Shown here: piece after piece, positions 12,108-26,240 of the stretch
How the letters are laid out: each line of letters starts with the position of its first letter
How positions within the stretch are numbered: the stretch's first letter is position 1
Origin: Scatophagus argus
Taxonomy: Eukaryota; Chordata; Actinopteri; Scatophagidae
Assembly (NCBI RefSeq): GCF_020382885.2
Contig: NC_058501.1
Coordinates: forward strand, 12,683,501 to 12,747,500
DNA: 64,000 nt
Reading direction: 5' to 3'
Made by a program: the position numbers and the translations under genes
Notes under the pieces: model-generated
What the model saw: only the letters and a program-made list of their open reading frames with translations
Told to the model about the DNA's origin: nothing
The model's database searches: none

Positions 12108-12790
12108 CTGATCAAAGAAAGAAATACTGAGCTTAACTGACAGTATCCTATAAGTGAGTTAAGAGATCTTGAGTAGGTTCAGTTTTGCAGCTGTATTGAT
12201 CATATCTGGTACAAAGTTCTGTCTGTATTGCTGAAAGTAAATACTCACTGCGAGAGGGACTTAGAAGAGGTTGTAGAGCTTTGTTGTGCTTTGTCAACAT
12301 GTCATAGAACTTAACATTGCTGTGAAATTGTTGGGTGTGTTTCCCGTTGCCTAACTGTGGTGAACTGTAAAAGGAAGTGAACAGAAATGTGAGCACTGAT
12401 CACAGTGTGACTTCTTTGAGTCTTCAGACCAAATATGATGCAAGCATGCACTAAGAATCTTGAAGGCAAACGCTGCTGCAGTTCCAACAGTAGGTCAGAA
12501 GATAAAAACTTAACACAGATACAAATAGTGGATGTATTTTCATACATACAAGAAGGATAGCTACTTGATTTGTGACAAAAACCTCATATTAGCTTCACAA
12601 TCACAAAAAGTGTTTTTGCAGTCCATGCAATGTGACACCTTCTACCACTATTTATTTGTTGTTACATTTGTTATTTTTCATATTTATGCTCATAGATTTA
12701 TGGTATTATTAGACATTTTACATTTATATTTATTTTACATTACATTTATTATTTGGATGTGGTGAGCCATGAACTACTTGGCATCTGAAT
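12108..12790. other. Upstream region of the single-V Siglec-like gene
   Basis: This presumably contains the minus-strand gene's promoter and 5' UTR. I see no clear TATA box or coding exon. The right half is AT-rich. Confidence 0.4.
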
Positions 12791-13040
12791 GGGGGCAGTC
12801 GTGGATCAGCGGTTAGGGCGTCGGACCCGTAACCGGTGGATCGCTGGTTCGATTCCCCGTCCTGGTGTCCATGGCTGAGGTACCCTTGAGCAAGGTACCT
12901 AACCCCCACTGCTCCCCGGGCGCTGCACGTGGTCGCCCACTGCCCCGGGTTTGCTGTGTGTGTGTGCACGTCACTTGGGTGGGTTAAATGCAGAGAACAA
13001 ATTTCATTGGAGTGAGTTCCCTCCAATGACAAGATATGTC
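12791..13040 (+). repeat. tRNA-derived SINE (common teleost type)
   Basis: The 5' end is tRNA-like (gggggcagtcgtggatcagc), with an exact pol III B box ggttcgattcc at 12846-12856. It continues into a body typical of fish SINEs ('cttgagcaaggtacctaacc', 'ctgctccccgggcgctgcac', 'gggttaaatgcagagaac'). The tRNA-like part does not fold into an intact tRNA, and the body continues well past it, so this is a SINE and not a tRNA gene. Confidence 0.85.
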
Positions 13041-13069
13041 ACTTTCCTTTACTTGGTCTATTCAGTTAC

Positions 13070-13985
13070 TTATATGTTCTTTATTCTTACTATATATTTT
13101 ACTGTGTAGTAAATTCTTAGGGCATCTTGACTTGCTAGGGTTCTTGAAGACATTTCACCTCTCCTCCAAGAAGCTTCTTCTGTTCTAAATTTTGGTGGGG
13201 AGTACAGAGTATTTAACCTCTGTGGGAATTGAATGCCAAAACAAAAGGGGTGTGTGCCTATAGGCTCATCCCTGAAGTGGGTCGTTACATCACCTGGGAG
13301 AGGTGTCAAGGGTCGTTAAGGGCAGTTTACCCTCCTGCACTATCGTTAACTGGGTTGTTGTGGCCACCTGAGTCGTTATGGTAAAAAGGGTCATTTGAAT
13401 GACACTGGACTGTGAATCTCCTGGCCAGAGATGCCAGGAGGACCCTGTAAGTAGGGGACAGGTTGTGGCGGAGCCCATCTCCTCTGTTCAGTGAAGGCTC
13501 TTCCAGGTTAACAAAAATGGCTTCTTTTACTCCTCTCTCAAACCATCTGTCTTCCCTGGCTAGAATATGAACCTTGTCATCTTCAAAGGAGTGTTCCTTG
13601 GCTTTGAGGTGCAAGTGGACTGCTGAGTCCTGTGCGGAGGGGTTGGCTCTCCCGTGTTGTGCCATACGTCTTTGGAGTGGTTGTTTGGTTTCCCCAATGT
13701 ATAAGTCAGCGCATTCCTCACTGTACTGCACTGCATATATGACAATATCTAGTTTGTGCCTGGGAGTTTTGTCCTTAGGGTTCTGTGATACTCCTGCAAT
13801 GTATGGAATAGTGATGTTCTTCCTCCAGTTGTCCTTCTCTGTTGTCCTCTTTCTGTTCATGAAGGCCCAGTTTGGATAACCACAGGTTTTAAGTGCTGTC
13901 TTGATGTGGTTTCTCTTTACCAGTGGGCATTGTGGGGATGTTGAGTGCCCTGTGTTGGAGGGTCCTGATGACCCCTAGTTTGTGC
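13070..13985 (-). mobile_element. Penelope-like retroelement fragment with GIY-YIG endonuclease
   Basis: On the minus strand, 13860-13327 encodes a GIY-YIG-type domain: IVIYAVQYSEECADLYIGET (the YAV...YIG core), then QRRMAQHGRA, DSAVHLHLK, DRWFERGVKEAI and SLNRGDGLRHNL. This set is diagnostic of the endonuclease of Neptune/Poseidon-type Penelope-like elements of fish. Further upstream, to about 13985, remnants of the preceding reverse-transcriptase-linked region (VIRTLQHRA) can be read, so the copy is truncated at its 5' side. The 3' flank at 13141-13190 carries the short motif shared with the repeat at 17911-18084. No full reverse transcriptase is present. Confidence 0.85.
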
Positions 13986-14556
13986 TCTATACATTTTATT
14001 CCACTTCATTTCCACCTAAAAATAATCAGACCGTAAACGATAAAATAATAAATTAAATGAAAATATTCGTTCAAAATAATGTGGAACAAAGTGAGCTGGA
14101 TTTGTTTTAGGGCACAACCTTAACAATCACTGCAACTGATGTGCAAACCGCTCTGTGACACTTTTGGTGGTTGCCAGATAAGAACCACTAGATGGCGTGA
14201 GACATGTAAAAATCTAAAGTGAACTTCGGCACTAAAGTCCGACTCTGGACTCCACCTGGAATGTGGGCCAAACTCAGATCTCAAGGTGCAGTCATATGAC
14301 TCCCAGAGGGCTGAATGAGAGTCAGGGGGGCAGGGAGTGTTTTTCTGAAACCTTTCAAGAAAGTTTTGTGATCTTGAGTGATCGAACACTGTTGGAAGGA
14401 ATCAGTGCTGACTGCCTTCAGCTCCAGCTCGCACAAGGAGATGGGACGCTACCGAACCGGACGCCTGTAAAATAATGACAGTATGGTGTGTGGGGTTGTG
14501 GGGTTGCAGCGCGTCGGAGAAGCTCCTCTTCAGGTGGTGTCATACTGCAGACACTG
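13986..14556. other. Upstream region and probable 5' UTR of the TBC gene
   Basis: There is no convincing TATA box. GC content rises toward 14400-14560, which fits a promoter and 5' UTR for the TBC gene that starts at 14557. Confidence 0.4.
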
Positions 14557-15396
14557 ATGGATGATTCGAATATGCGGAGTGTGCGGCAGGCAGTGGGAGA
14601 AGAGACGAGCTCAGGGGACAGTCACCAGTCAGATGTCCCCTTCCACAGCAGAGTGGCGGCGCTCAGCTCTCCGGCTCTGTCCGCCGCACGCCTCACCTTA
14701 CCTGGAGTCATGGACGCCGAGGGCAGGGTCGACGAGTCCAGGCTGAGGATGCATATTTTTAAAAACGGTAGAACATTAAATGATAACTCTATGCAGATAT
14801 CACTAATGGCATGCTGTGTAGCTGCACCCAATAGGACTGCTGGAAGGTTCAAATGATTTTCCTTTAAAAGCGTAACATCATTATGACGTGCATTATCATC
14901 CCAACTGCTGTGCATACAATACAGTCTTGTCAGTGACTCAGTTTGACTCACTCAGAAACTAATGATTGCGAGGGTCACAGAGGGCCAAGCAGAAATCTGA
15001 AATAATCCCATAATGCATATTTAGAAATAAAATCTTTGCTAATCCATTGAATTCATATTGGACAGATTATTTGTATATTTCACAGTTAATACAGTTAGGG
15101 GGTAGGCGTACAGCGCTGCCTGGCATGCAACACAGCCTACTGAGCAGTTGATTTTATATCAGTGTATTGTACATGCTTTCTCAGACTTAACACTGTGTTG
15201 GTGAGGTTTAACATTTGTCTGAATCTGAATAAAACATAAAGGGCTGAAAGGATCAGAAAGATCTGATTGTGACTAGACTGTGATCTTTTGTTGTTGGAAA
15301 TGTTGTCTTAATTGATCAGTTTTATCTAATTAAACAAAGGTACTTCATACTTCATATAGCTAATGAATTTTTGTAAAATCTGGATAGTTAAGTGCG

Positions 15397-15432
<36 letters not shown>

Positions 15433-18400
15433 AATCACGACTGCTCAGATCAAGAGGAAGTCAAGTGATGCTTTGCTTCAGGACATGAGGTACAGTCAAA
15501 CCATTCTCTAAAATCTATCATTTTGTTGCACATGATTGGACCTCCACCCCCACCCCCCCACCCCCTAGGCAAAGAACTCCAGCGTGACTATTGTGATAAA
15601 ATAACAGATAGCATTTACACAGAGGGAGAGAGGGTATGTAAGAGAATGTAATCACATGGTATTCAACAGACAAACAAAAAGATTCAATGAAGAAGAAAGA
15701 AATGAAGATACATGTGGAATGGTGTTTAAGAGGTGAAGAGGTATCTCCAGTACACAAATGTGATCAAACATCAACTAATGGCAGTTTTTATTCAAGTGGT
15801 CTTTATTTTGGCACAGTGATTGGCTTTTTCTGCTTCTGTGAAAATCCTGAAGGTGTCAGCATAGCATCAGACACAGGACAACCTACACAGAAGATTTGGT
15901 GAAAAATATCACATTAAATCTACCATCAGTGAGCTGGAATGTGGAAACTCAGCCTCCTTGCCGGTGGCCTTCTGACCTTTATGCACATTCCTTCGCTTCA
16001 AACGTAGAAACCCAAGATTAAAGAACCTGCAGAGCAAAACATTACATAAGATCTCAAATCCTTGTCTCAAACTCTGCTGAAAGCAGGGTAAAGTTCATAT
16101 AATTTTGGAGCAGTGTTTGTTTTGGTCTGGTGTTGGTTTGTATGAGTGATAACAGCTGAAATGACCTCTTGGATTGAGAACACTGGATAGTCATTGAAAA
16201 TGACCAAAGATTTTCAATCCCTGTCCAGGTGGTGTGTGTCCCTCTGAGCGTGGCCTGGTGTGGCGTTTCCTGTTTGGGATGTACCCGTGTGGCTCAACAG
16301 CTTTAGAGCGCTCTCTGCTGCAGGAGCAGTTGGCTGTACGTTACCAGGTCATGAAAAGGAAGTGGCAGCAGTTTCTTCCTTCTGCTGTGCAAATGCACCT
16401 CAATGGCACTGATGGTAAAAGTCCAAACATGCGCTAACTCTGTCACAATGAAGAAAGTCGTATTTCACTGCTTTCACTCTCTGTGACCTTATGATCTCCA
16501 TTTCAGCTGAGTTGGTGGCAGCAGTCAGGTATTTTGACCAGAGGCAGGCACAGGCCCAGCAACGGACCCAGGACCAGTCAGAGCAGGTCAGGGACAGACT
16601 GGCTTTCTTGGAGCTTCAGGCACAGGTTAGATGAATTGGGTTTATGTTAATTCTAATGCATATATTTCAAAGTGATCTTTTGTATTATTTGCACGTCCGA
16701 TCTTCTATTTAATACATTTTGGGCTTTAAAATTTCTTTGACTTTGTTTGGTAGAAGAGAAAGATTCAACGATTTAATGTGGCATGAGTGACGTATGTTTA
16801 GGGAAATTACACAGCAGGATCTAACTAAGTTAAATAAACTGTTGATTGTATATTTACTCCTCTTTGTACAGTTTAGCTCTTCTGTCTGAAGAGACTGTGC
16901 ACTTAAGAATAACTGACAGGTTTGTGCAATAGTGGTTCTTCTCATATAAATCTAACAGAATGATACTTTCAGCAAAATACTGACACAGCCTGTGCACTAT
17001 TATTCACATTTTCATTACATTATCAGTATATAGAACCCACTTTCGTGGTTAACACTGATTTCCCAATCGATAGTGGTCACATATTTGTCTCCACATTTCC
17101 TTCCTGACAACAGATATTGTTTGAGCGTGTCACATTTGACCAGGGGGAGCTGCGGGAAGCCATACGTATCATTGACAAGGACGTACCAAGAACTAACAGA
17201 GACTTGAGCTATTACCAGTAAGTGTCCAATCGTGTATGGAATTTGATTGCTGACCCTTAACATGAAGTCTGTGGGAGTAAAGGTCGAGACATTTAGTTCA
17301 AGCAGCTCAAAGGGATCGTTCACTTTCTGCATACTTCAGTTGACCGTAAAAGAATTTCAAGAAGGCATAGACTGTAGTAAGTCAGGTTTCATTTATTGTT
17401 ATTAACTCTAACACAGTTATTTCATAAATGATCCTGCCATATCGCTGCACAGCATGAACTTTGTTTGGTTAAGCAGGTCGCACGCACTGTTTGGTCCTGG
17501 ATAAAGTAAAACTTCAAAATGTCTTAATTTGTTAAAGTTCATTTCTGTTTTAAAATCTTTCAGGTCCTGCTGTTTACATTGTATTGTCATGTTCTACCTA
17601 CCTACCTTTCTAACAGAAAGACTTATTAATTTATTCAAAGTTTATTAAAAAAGTGTAGTGAACTATGAGTTATTTAGGGAAAAAAAAAATATAAAATATA
17701 TGTTCTCTGAATTTATATAAACACTAGAGGAAAAAACTACAAAACTGAATTGGAGCTACTGAGATAATTTGTCCCCTGCGCCTCAGGGCTCCATAAACCA
17801 GTCAGACTGCCTCTCCTAAATGCAAGTATGTTGCTATAGTATTGGAAAAACAAAATACATATAAAAATAAATAACTATCATAACTACTTCTAACTACTAC
17901 CTACTCTAAGCTCAAAGAGTTAAAGCAAGACGTCTGGACTTGTGACGATTTGACTTGAAGATATTTCAATGCTCATCCAAGCAGCTTCACCAGTTCTGGT
18001 TCAGTCAGATCTTCACAAGTCCAGACGCCTTGCTTTAACTCTTTGAGTGAATATGACCTGGATGAGAATCTCCACAGATATACCTACTCTAAGTATATTT
18101 AAAAATAGAAGCCATTCATTTAAATTTTCCATTAACTAATTCTGTGTTCAAACTGAATGTCACGCAAGTTTCTGCTGAGGTTAAACTACTTCTGCTTTCT
18201 TAATGTCATACTAACAATTTTGTGTGTCTGCAGGGGTGAAGGTTCAGGCAATTTATTGGTGCTGAGAGACATCCTCATCACTTACGCTGCTTTTCATCCA
18301 GGTAAGCAACAAGAATGAAGCGACCTCAGGTTTACTGACACTGACTACATCAGAAAGCACTAGAGGCAGTTTTGCGTGCCATCAAAGACACTCATTGTTT

Positions 18401-19894
18401 GTTTGTTTGTTTGTTTATGTACCACTTGATCCAGAGGTCAGTTATGCCCAAGGAATGAATGACCTGTGCAGCCGGTTCCTCGAGGTTCTCGACTCTGAGG
18501 TCGACACTTTCTGGAGTTTCTCATTCTACATGGAGAAATTCTCCAAGGACTTTAGGGCTGATGGGTTGCACAGAAAAATAGGTGGGATGACCAAAAAGAA
18601 ATGCAACCTTATTCATTACTTTTTTGTTTACAATTTTATAAATGCTGTGTTTTCTAGATATACATGTTGTCACATGAGATTTGTTCCTAAATATCATTGC
18701 AAAAAATAAAGAAAAACATTTGGGACCTCTAGTGGTAAGACAAGGACATTGAAATGGTATAATTCCATTGACTGCAACTTCATACACTGAATTGTTGGTA
18801 GTTTTCTCATGCTGTGTGTTGGAGTGATTAGATCATTCAAAAATGCTCAGTTTGTTGCGAGGTGAAACATTTAGATAAAATCATGTGTAAAATATGGATA
18901 AAATCACATAAGACTGGGCCCAAAAGAGATAAAAACCAGTCCCCGAACTTATTAGAAATTAAACTGTACTACTACAGATTGCACTGCAATAGCACAATCC
19001 ATAAATTAATTTAGGTTTTGCTGCATATTGAAAGAGTTGTGTTCCATGTCTTTTAGAGTTGGAGGCAGCCCTGCTGAAGGAACTGGACCCTCAGCTTTAT
19101 GCTCACTTGGTCACAGATAGCATGGAGAGCTTCACCTTCTGCCACAGGTAGATCTTTGGTACAGTCTGCATTTTTATTCTCTATATATGAATATGGGTTT
19201 ATATCACACACACATTTTATTTGTCCCCCCTCTAAGGTGGCTGCTGCTGGGTTTCCAGAGGGAGTTTGAACACAGCGACGCATTGCGCTTGTTCGAGATC
19301 CTGAGTTGTGACCACCTGGAGCTTATCTCCCAACAAGTAGACAGAGCCCGTTATCAGGAAAGGCTGGCACGGCAATGCAGCACAGGTAAAATCCAGCCTA
19401 AGTAAATCTGAATGTGGAGGGATAGTTACTTCTGTTAAATGTGTGACTTTACTAAAGTGATATGTCTTTGCATTGCAATGTTTGCAGAGGACAGTTCAGA
19501 GTCAGAGCTGCAGGCCATCAACACTGACTTCACATTTGAGCTCTTCATCTGTGCAGCCATCCTGTTAGAGAACAGAGAGTCTCTTCTGCAATGCCAAGAT
19601 GACGTACAACTCATCCAGTTTGCGAGCAGGTTTGTCTGGGTGCAATGACATTGAAATCTCATCACAAAATAAGTGTTTGTGTATTTATTAATGAATGTTA
19701 GTTAAATCTTTGCTTTTTTGTGCAGGCTTCAGGGAACACTGGATTTGAACAGCACATTGAAGAAAGCAGAGCTCCATTTGTACAACTATTGCAAGCGCTG
19801 TGCTTGGGACTACATGAACTGGCACTGCAGAGTCCACAAGAGCAAAGAAGGGGATTTTCTTTACCAACTTCGCAGTTTACTTGTTTTAAAGTGA
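14557..19894 (+). CDS. TBC-domain Rab GTPase-activating protein (TBC1D15/17/25-like)
   Basis: Ten exons join in phase: 14557-14767, 16229-16414, 16507-16625, 17114-17217, 18234-18301, 18435-18581, 19057-19147, 19237-19385, 19488-19629 and 19726-19894. They total 1386 nt, or 461 residues. The start is the first in-frame ATG of exon 1. The TBC domain begins near residue 71 (GLVWRFLFGMYP). It has the Arg finger in IIDKDVPRT (Arg198) and the Gln finger in VSYAQGMND (Gln235), so it should accelerate GTP hydrolysis by a Rab. Later landmarks are DTFWSFSFYMEKF, CHRWLLLGFQREF and DALRLFEIL. A Gln/Arg/Glu-rich, probably coiled segment (RYFDQRQAQAQQRT) separates the N-terminal TBC helices from the Arg finger. 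There is no recognisable membrane-targeting N-terminal domain. Its exact TBC1D subfamily and Rab substrate cannot be read from sequence alone. A poly(A) signal AATAAA lies at 20411-20416. Confidence 0.85.
15408..15432. repeat. (TA)n microsatellite
   Basis: A run of TA dinucleotides in the first intron of the TBC gene. Confidence 0.9.
17911..18084. repeat. Inverted-repeat, Penelope-related non-coding element
   Basis: 35-nt arms at 17911-17945 and 18013-18047 are reverse complements with a single mismatch. They flank a 67-nt loop holding 'ttgaagatatttca' and 'gctcatccaagcagcttc'. The loop aligns with 13141-13190, the 3' flank of the Penelope-like fragment ('ttgaagacatttcacctc', 'ctccaagaagcttct'). 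The element sits in intron 4 of the TBC gene. It is probably a terminal fragment or non-autonomous derivative of a Penelope-like family. Confidence 0.7.
18394..18418. repeat. (TTTG)n microsatellite
   Basis: About six copies of a TTTG unit just upstream of TBC exon 6. Confidence 0.9.
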
Positions 19895-20779
19895 TAGCTA
19901 CTTTTTAAATACCTGCCGTCAAAGACTCTTATTAAGGTGTATACTGGACTTTTCACAGGACATATTCTTTATCTTAGCTTGTGTTTCTGAAGGAAACACT
20001 GTTGTACTGATGGCTGTTTACATTAAGCTTAATTAAGTTACTGCTGTTGATTCTGAATGTACTGTATTTATTGTATGAAAGTTGACCAGCAGCAACTGTA
20101 TTTAATTCACACTGGTTTGACAAAGTACCTCAGACAAGCTTAAAAGATTTGTTATGCAATATTCAACTGCCAGGTACGTGTTAATGTGTACGTGTATGTG
20201 GTGTGTTGCAGCAGATAGTGTCTAACAAACTGCAGTGCTGTCTTGTGGATCAGAGAGGCCTATTTAACGGAAATTGTTTTTTGGGGGGGGGTTTGCACAT
20301 GTGCTAGCAGAGGAACTGTGTAGTAAGGGGAAGGAAACCTGCACAACTGTGCAACAGATATCACCATAACAACACGTATATAATTTAAATAACCTGAAAA
20401 GTGATACCTCAATAAAACAAATGAATATTGTTTACCATATGGTGTTGCCAGTAGCAGTATTCATGCTCATCTATTTTACATAGAGGAAGTCAACACTGAC
20501 TTTGATAGCTTTTAAATTTTGTTCATGCTTTAAATGAAATACCTTTCATTTTGCTAAAAAGCGTCTGCTGGTAACAGATTAACTTGAATATAAAAAGTGA
20601 GACATTTCAAATGTAGGAATCCGAAAGAATAAGGTTCTACACACAAACACTCACCTAAAAACAAAGCCAATGGTTTTGCCTAAATACAGGTATTCTGCAC
20701 CCCCAAAAGTAAAAAGGTTTTTTTTTTTAAAAAAAAAAAAGTTCATCTGTAATGCTGTGTACTGGCAGTGGATGTTAAC
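19895..20779. other. TBC 3' UTR and spacer before the hspa8 promoter
   Basis: The poly(A) signal at 20411-20416 probably ends the TBC transcript. A T-run/A-run palindrome lies near 20718-20741. No coding feature is seen. Confidence 0.5.
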
Positions 20780-20837
20780 AGAACTTTCTTTCAAGGAAAT
20801 CCATTCAGGGAGCAGAAGCATGGGCCTAGAACCTTCC
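20780..20837 (+). promoter_or_regulatory. Heat-shock elements of hspa8
   Basis: 20780-20799 reads in 5-bp units as AGAAC TTTCT TTCAA GGAAA, so three of four units match alternating nGAAn/nTTCn in phase. 20828-20837 is AGAACCTTCC, a head-to-head nGAAn-nTTCn pair. Both lie 40-100 bp upstream of a TATA box, the usual place for HSF1 binding in Hsp70-family promoters. Confidence 0.7.
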
Positions 20838-20878
20838 TTGGTGGAGTCACCTGACACCCTGATGTGCTCTCCCTGCTC

Positions 20879-20884
20879 TATATA
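20879..20884 (+). promoter_or_regulatory. TATA box of hspa8
   Basis: TATATA follows the heat-shock elements. It would place transcription start near 20905-20912. A non-coding exon of about 120 nt could then run to a good donor (gcgcaag|gtaacc) at 21031/21032. Confidence 0.6.
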
Positions 20885-20907
20885 CACTCGGGAGCACAGA
20901 CACTCGC

Positions 20908-21031
20908 CCTCTTAGTCCACCTGCCAGGAGAGGGAAGGGAGTGCTGGAGAGGAGTGTTGTGTGCTTGGCAAAAACAAAGCGGCGCTCAGAACTCAGTAAA
21001 CTCTCCAGTCTTGAACATCTGACAGCGCAAG
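20908..21031 (+). other. hspa8: Inferred non-coding exon 1 of hspa8
   Basis: The left end is inferred from the TATA box. The right end is a GT donor at 21032. The matching acceptor (tctaag) ends at 22324, directly before the ATG. A non-coding first exon followed by an intron that ends right at the start codon is the arrangement known for vertebrate hspa8. Confidence 0.55.
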
Positions 21032-22324
21032 GTAACCCCTTCTATAAGAAGCATTGCACTCAGCCTCGCTTCATAGTCTGTCTTGCTTGCTGCTTTAACT
21101 GCCAAATGTGAGAGGCATTCCCAAATCAGTGTGGCTTGCATGGTTTCTGTCAAACAATGGCATGACAAGCTGAGGCAGAATCCCTATGAAAAATCACACT
21201 GTTCAGTGACTGTCCATTAAATGAGATTTGGGAAGATTTTAATGTGTTTTCACATTACAACAGCACCAGTAGGATGTGGTCTTGCCTCTTTTAGAAGAAA
21301 CTACTGATTTGCACATACTATATGAAGTATGACCACAACAGGATCAAATACAATCCTCTTCTATGTATGTATAGAACACTGTCAAGTTCACTGTGCTGTT
21401 ACCGCATGTTTGTTTGTTTTTTTAACCACATATATTAAATTTCCTTTATGGGTGTAACACAGACAGTGATGCAACAGTATGGTGTCAGCATTTTTCCACT
21501 GTTCGTTACACAACAAGTACTCAGAAGTAGTAGTTGGAGACAGTAGTTGGAACATACTCTGACTCATCAGGCAAAAAGTATTTTCTAAAAATCCTTGATG
21601 GTCAAGGCAGTTTTGTACTCAGTTATTTGGTGTAATATTTAACTGTATAGTTTCAGACATTCTCTGCCTTGCAAAAATTTCCTGCCTCAGTTAGTTGATT
21701 TTGTCAGATCACAGCCCCATGCAACAAGAGGCTTTTGTTGAGTTCGCGTCACTAATCAAATATATTTTTAACTTCATTCGCACTCTAGTTTTCTCTGTGT
21801 GCCTTCTTTTTAATATGAATCACACAAGTCTTGCTTACTGTTCACTCATAAATGGTCTCTTATTTGTTAGCCACCTTCCATTCATTGCCATGTAGATACT
21901 CACATGCTTTTTATAGTAACTGTAAACTATTTGGAGCCAGCTGTCGGAAAATAGACACACTGTTCCAGGATCAGGACATCACATTTCAGTTGCATGACCG
22001 GGGAGGAGTGGAAAGGCAAGTAGTGTGGAGAGGGATTTAAAGAGTAGTGTGACATAGTCCACATTTGGTGTCAAGTGTCAGGAGGGGTTTTAGACCACCA
22101 CTCCATAGATGCCACTCTACCACTAGTTGAGCCTCTGTAGATACACATATAGTAGGTACACATGGGCATACTTAGTGTGCATGCTGACACATCAGAATGA
22201 ATATAATTCCTTCATTTAGTGATGATGAACACATCCACAAAAGAAATCATTCTCAAAGCCAGGATTATTGCCCAAAATAGTAATGCCACAATTACTAACA
22301 CTTTTCTTTTATCTTTCATCTAAG

Positions 22325-25309
<2,985 letters not shown>

Positions 25310-26180
25310 ACACTCTTGCTGACAGTTTATCTCAAATCCCAACATATACTCAATGTTTTAAAGCTACTTACTTACCTAGAAGACACATCCAACACTTAAG
25401 ATCAAAGTCTTATTTTGATTAAAATTCCTTCTGTAATGTTAACTCAAGATTAAGATTCTTAAGATTCTTAAGATTAAGATACTTAAGATTCCAATATTTA
25501 GCAAATCTAACTAAAAAAATCTGACACTTGCACACAGTTACAATATTCAGTCACATAAGACATTATCAGTCTGTTTCCTGTTCTTATTTATCTTTCCAAC
25601 GATAAACTGCATGAAGAATTAAAGTTACCTCTTTCTATCTGTGATTTCACAACAATAAACCAATAAATGGAGATTCTTATTTGCAAAATGAACTGTGTAT
25701 TTTTGTGATATATATTTCTGAATAATTCATGAACAGTATATTAATTAATGCATATGGATGTGCACTCAACCTGCAGCGGATGAAATCTGTAGATAAACTT
25801 GTTCCTGTGAACAGAACAGGTTTTGATTGATATCTCTTTCCTGTACTTTAGCTAATATTACATACAGGAAAAATGAGGTTAAAACAAAACCAGAAAAAAA
25901 ATTGTTTTGCAAATAACCTGTTGATCTAGATCATTTGCAGCTTCTTGATGTGTGAAGTGTGAGGTGTGAAACAAGAATGTAAGCATAACCTGTGTGCACA
26001 AGAGCAGGACAAAAACACAAACATGAGACTAAGTGGCTGAATTTACAAGTCATCTCAAGTGCTTATCATCAGATGTTCTTTTCCCAGACCTATCGCAGTC
26101 ATTGGTGTGTGTGTGTGTGTGTGCGTGTGTAGAGAGAGAGTGTACATATGGAACTCAGGGTCAAGTGCGTATGATACACA
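25310..26180. other. hspa8 3' UTR and ctrl upstream region
   Basis: AT-rich 3' UTR with two poly(A) signals, then about 500 bp of spacer. A (GT)n run at 26104-26128 lies just upstream of the ctrl TATA box. Confidence 0.6.
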
Positions 26181-26188
26181 TATAAAAG
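26181..26188 (+). promoter_or_regulatory. TATA box of ctrl
   Basis: TATAAAAG lies 60 bp upstream of the ATG. This gives a short 5' UTR of about 30 nt, as expected for a highly expressed pancreatic zymogen gene. Confidence 0.75.
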
Positions 26189-26240
26189 CCAGTGTCCCGC
26201 TCAGCTGAGACTCAGTGAAGTGAATCACCATCGAGACAAC

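Noticed and set aside
12791-12870. A tRNA gene, because of a good B box
   Set aside because: The A box and acceptor stem do not pair properly, and the sequence continues into a typical SINE body.
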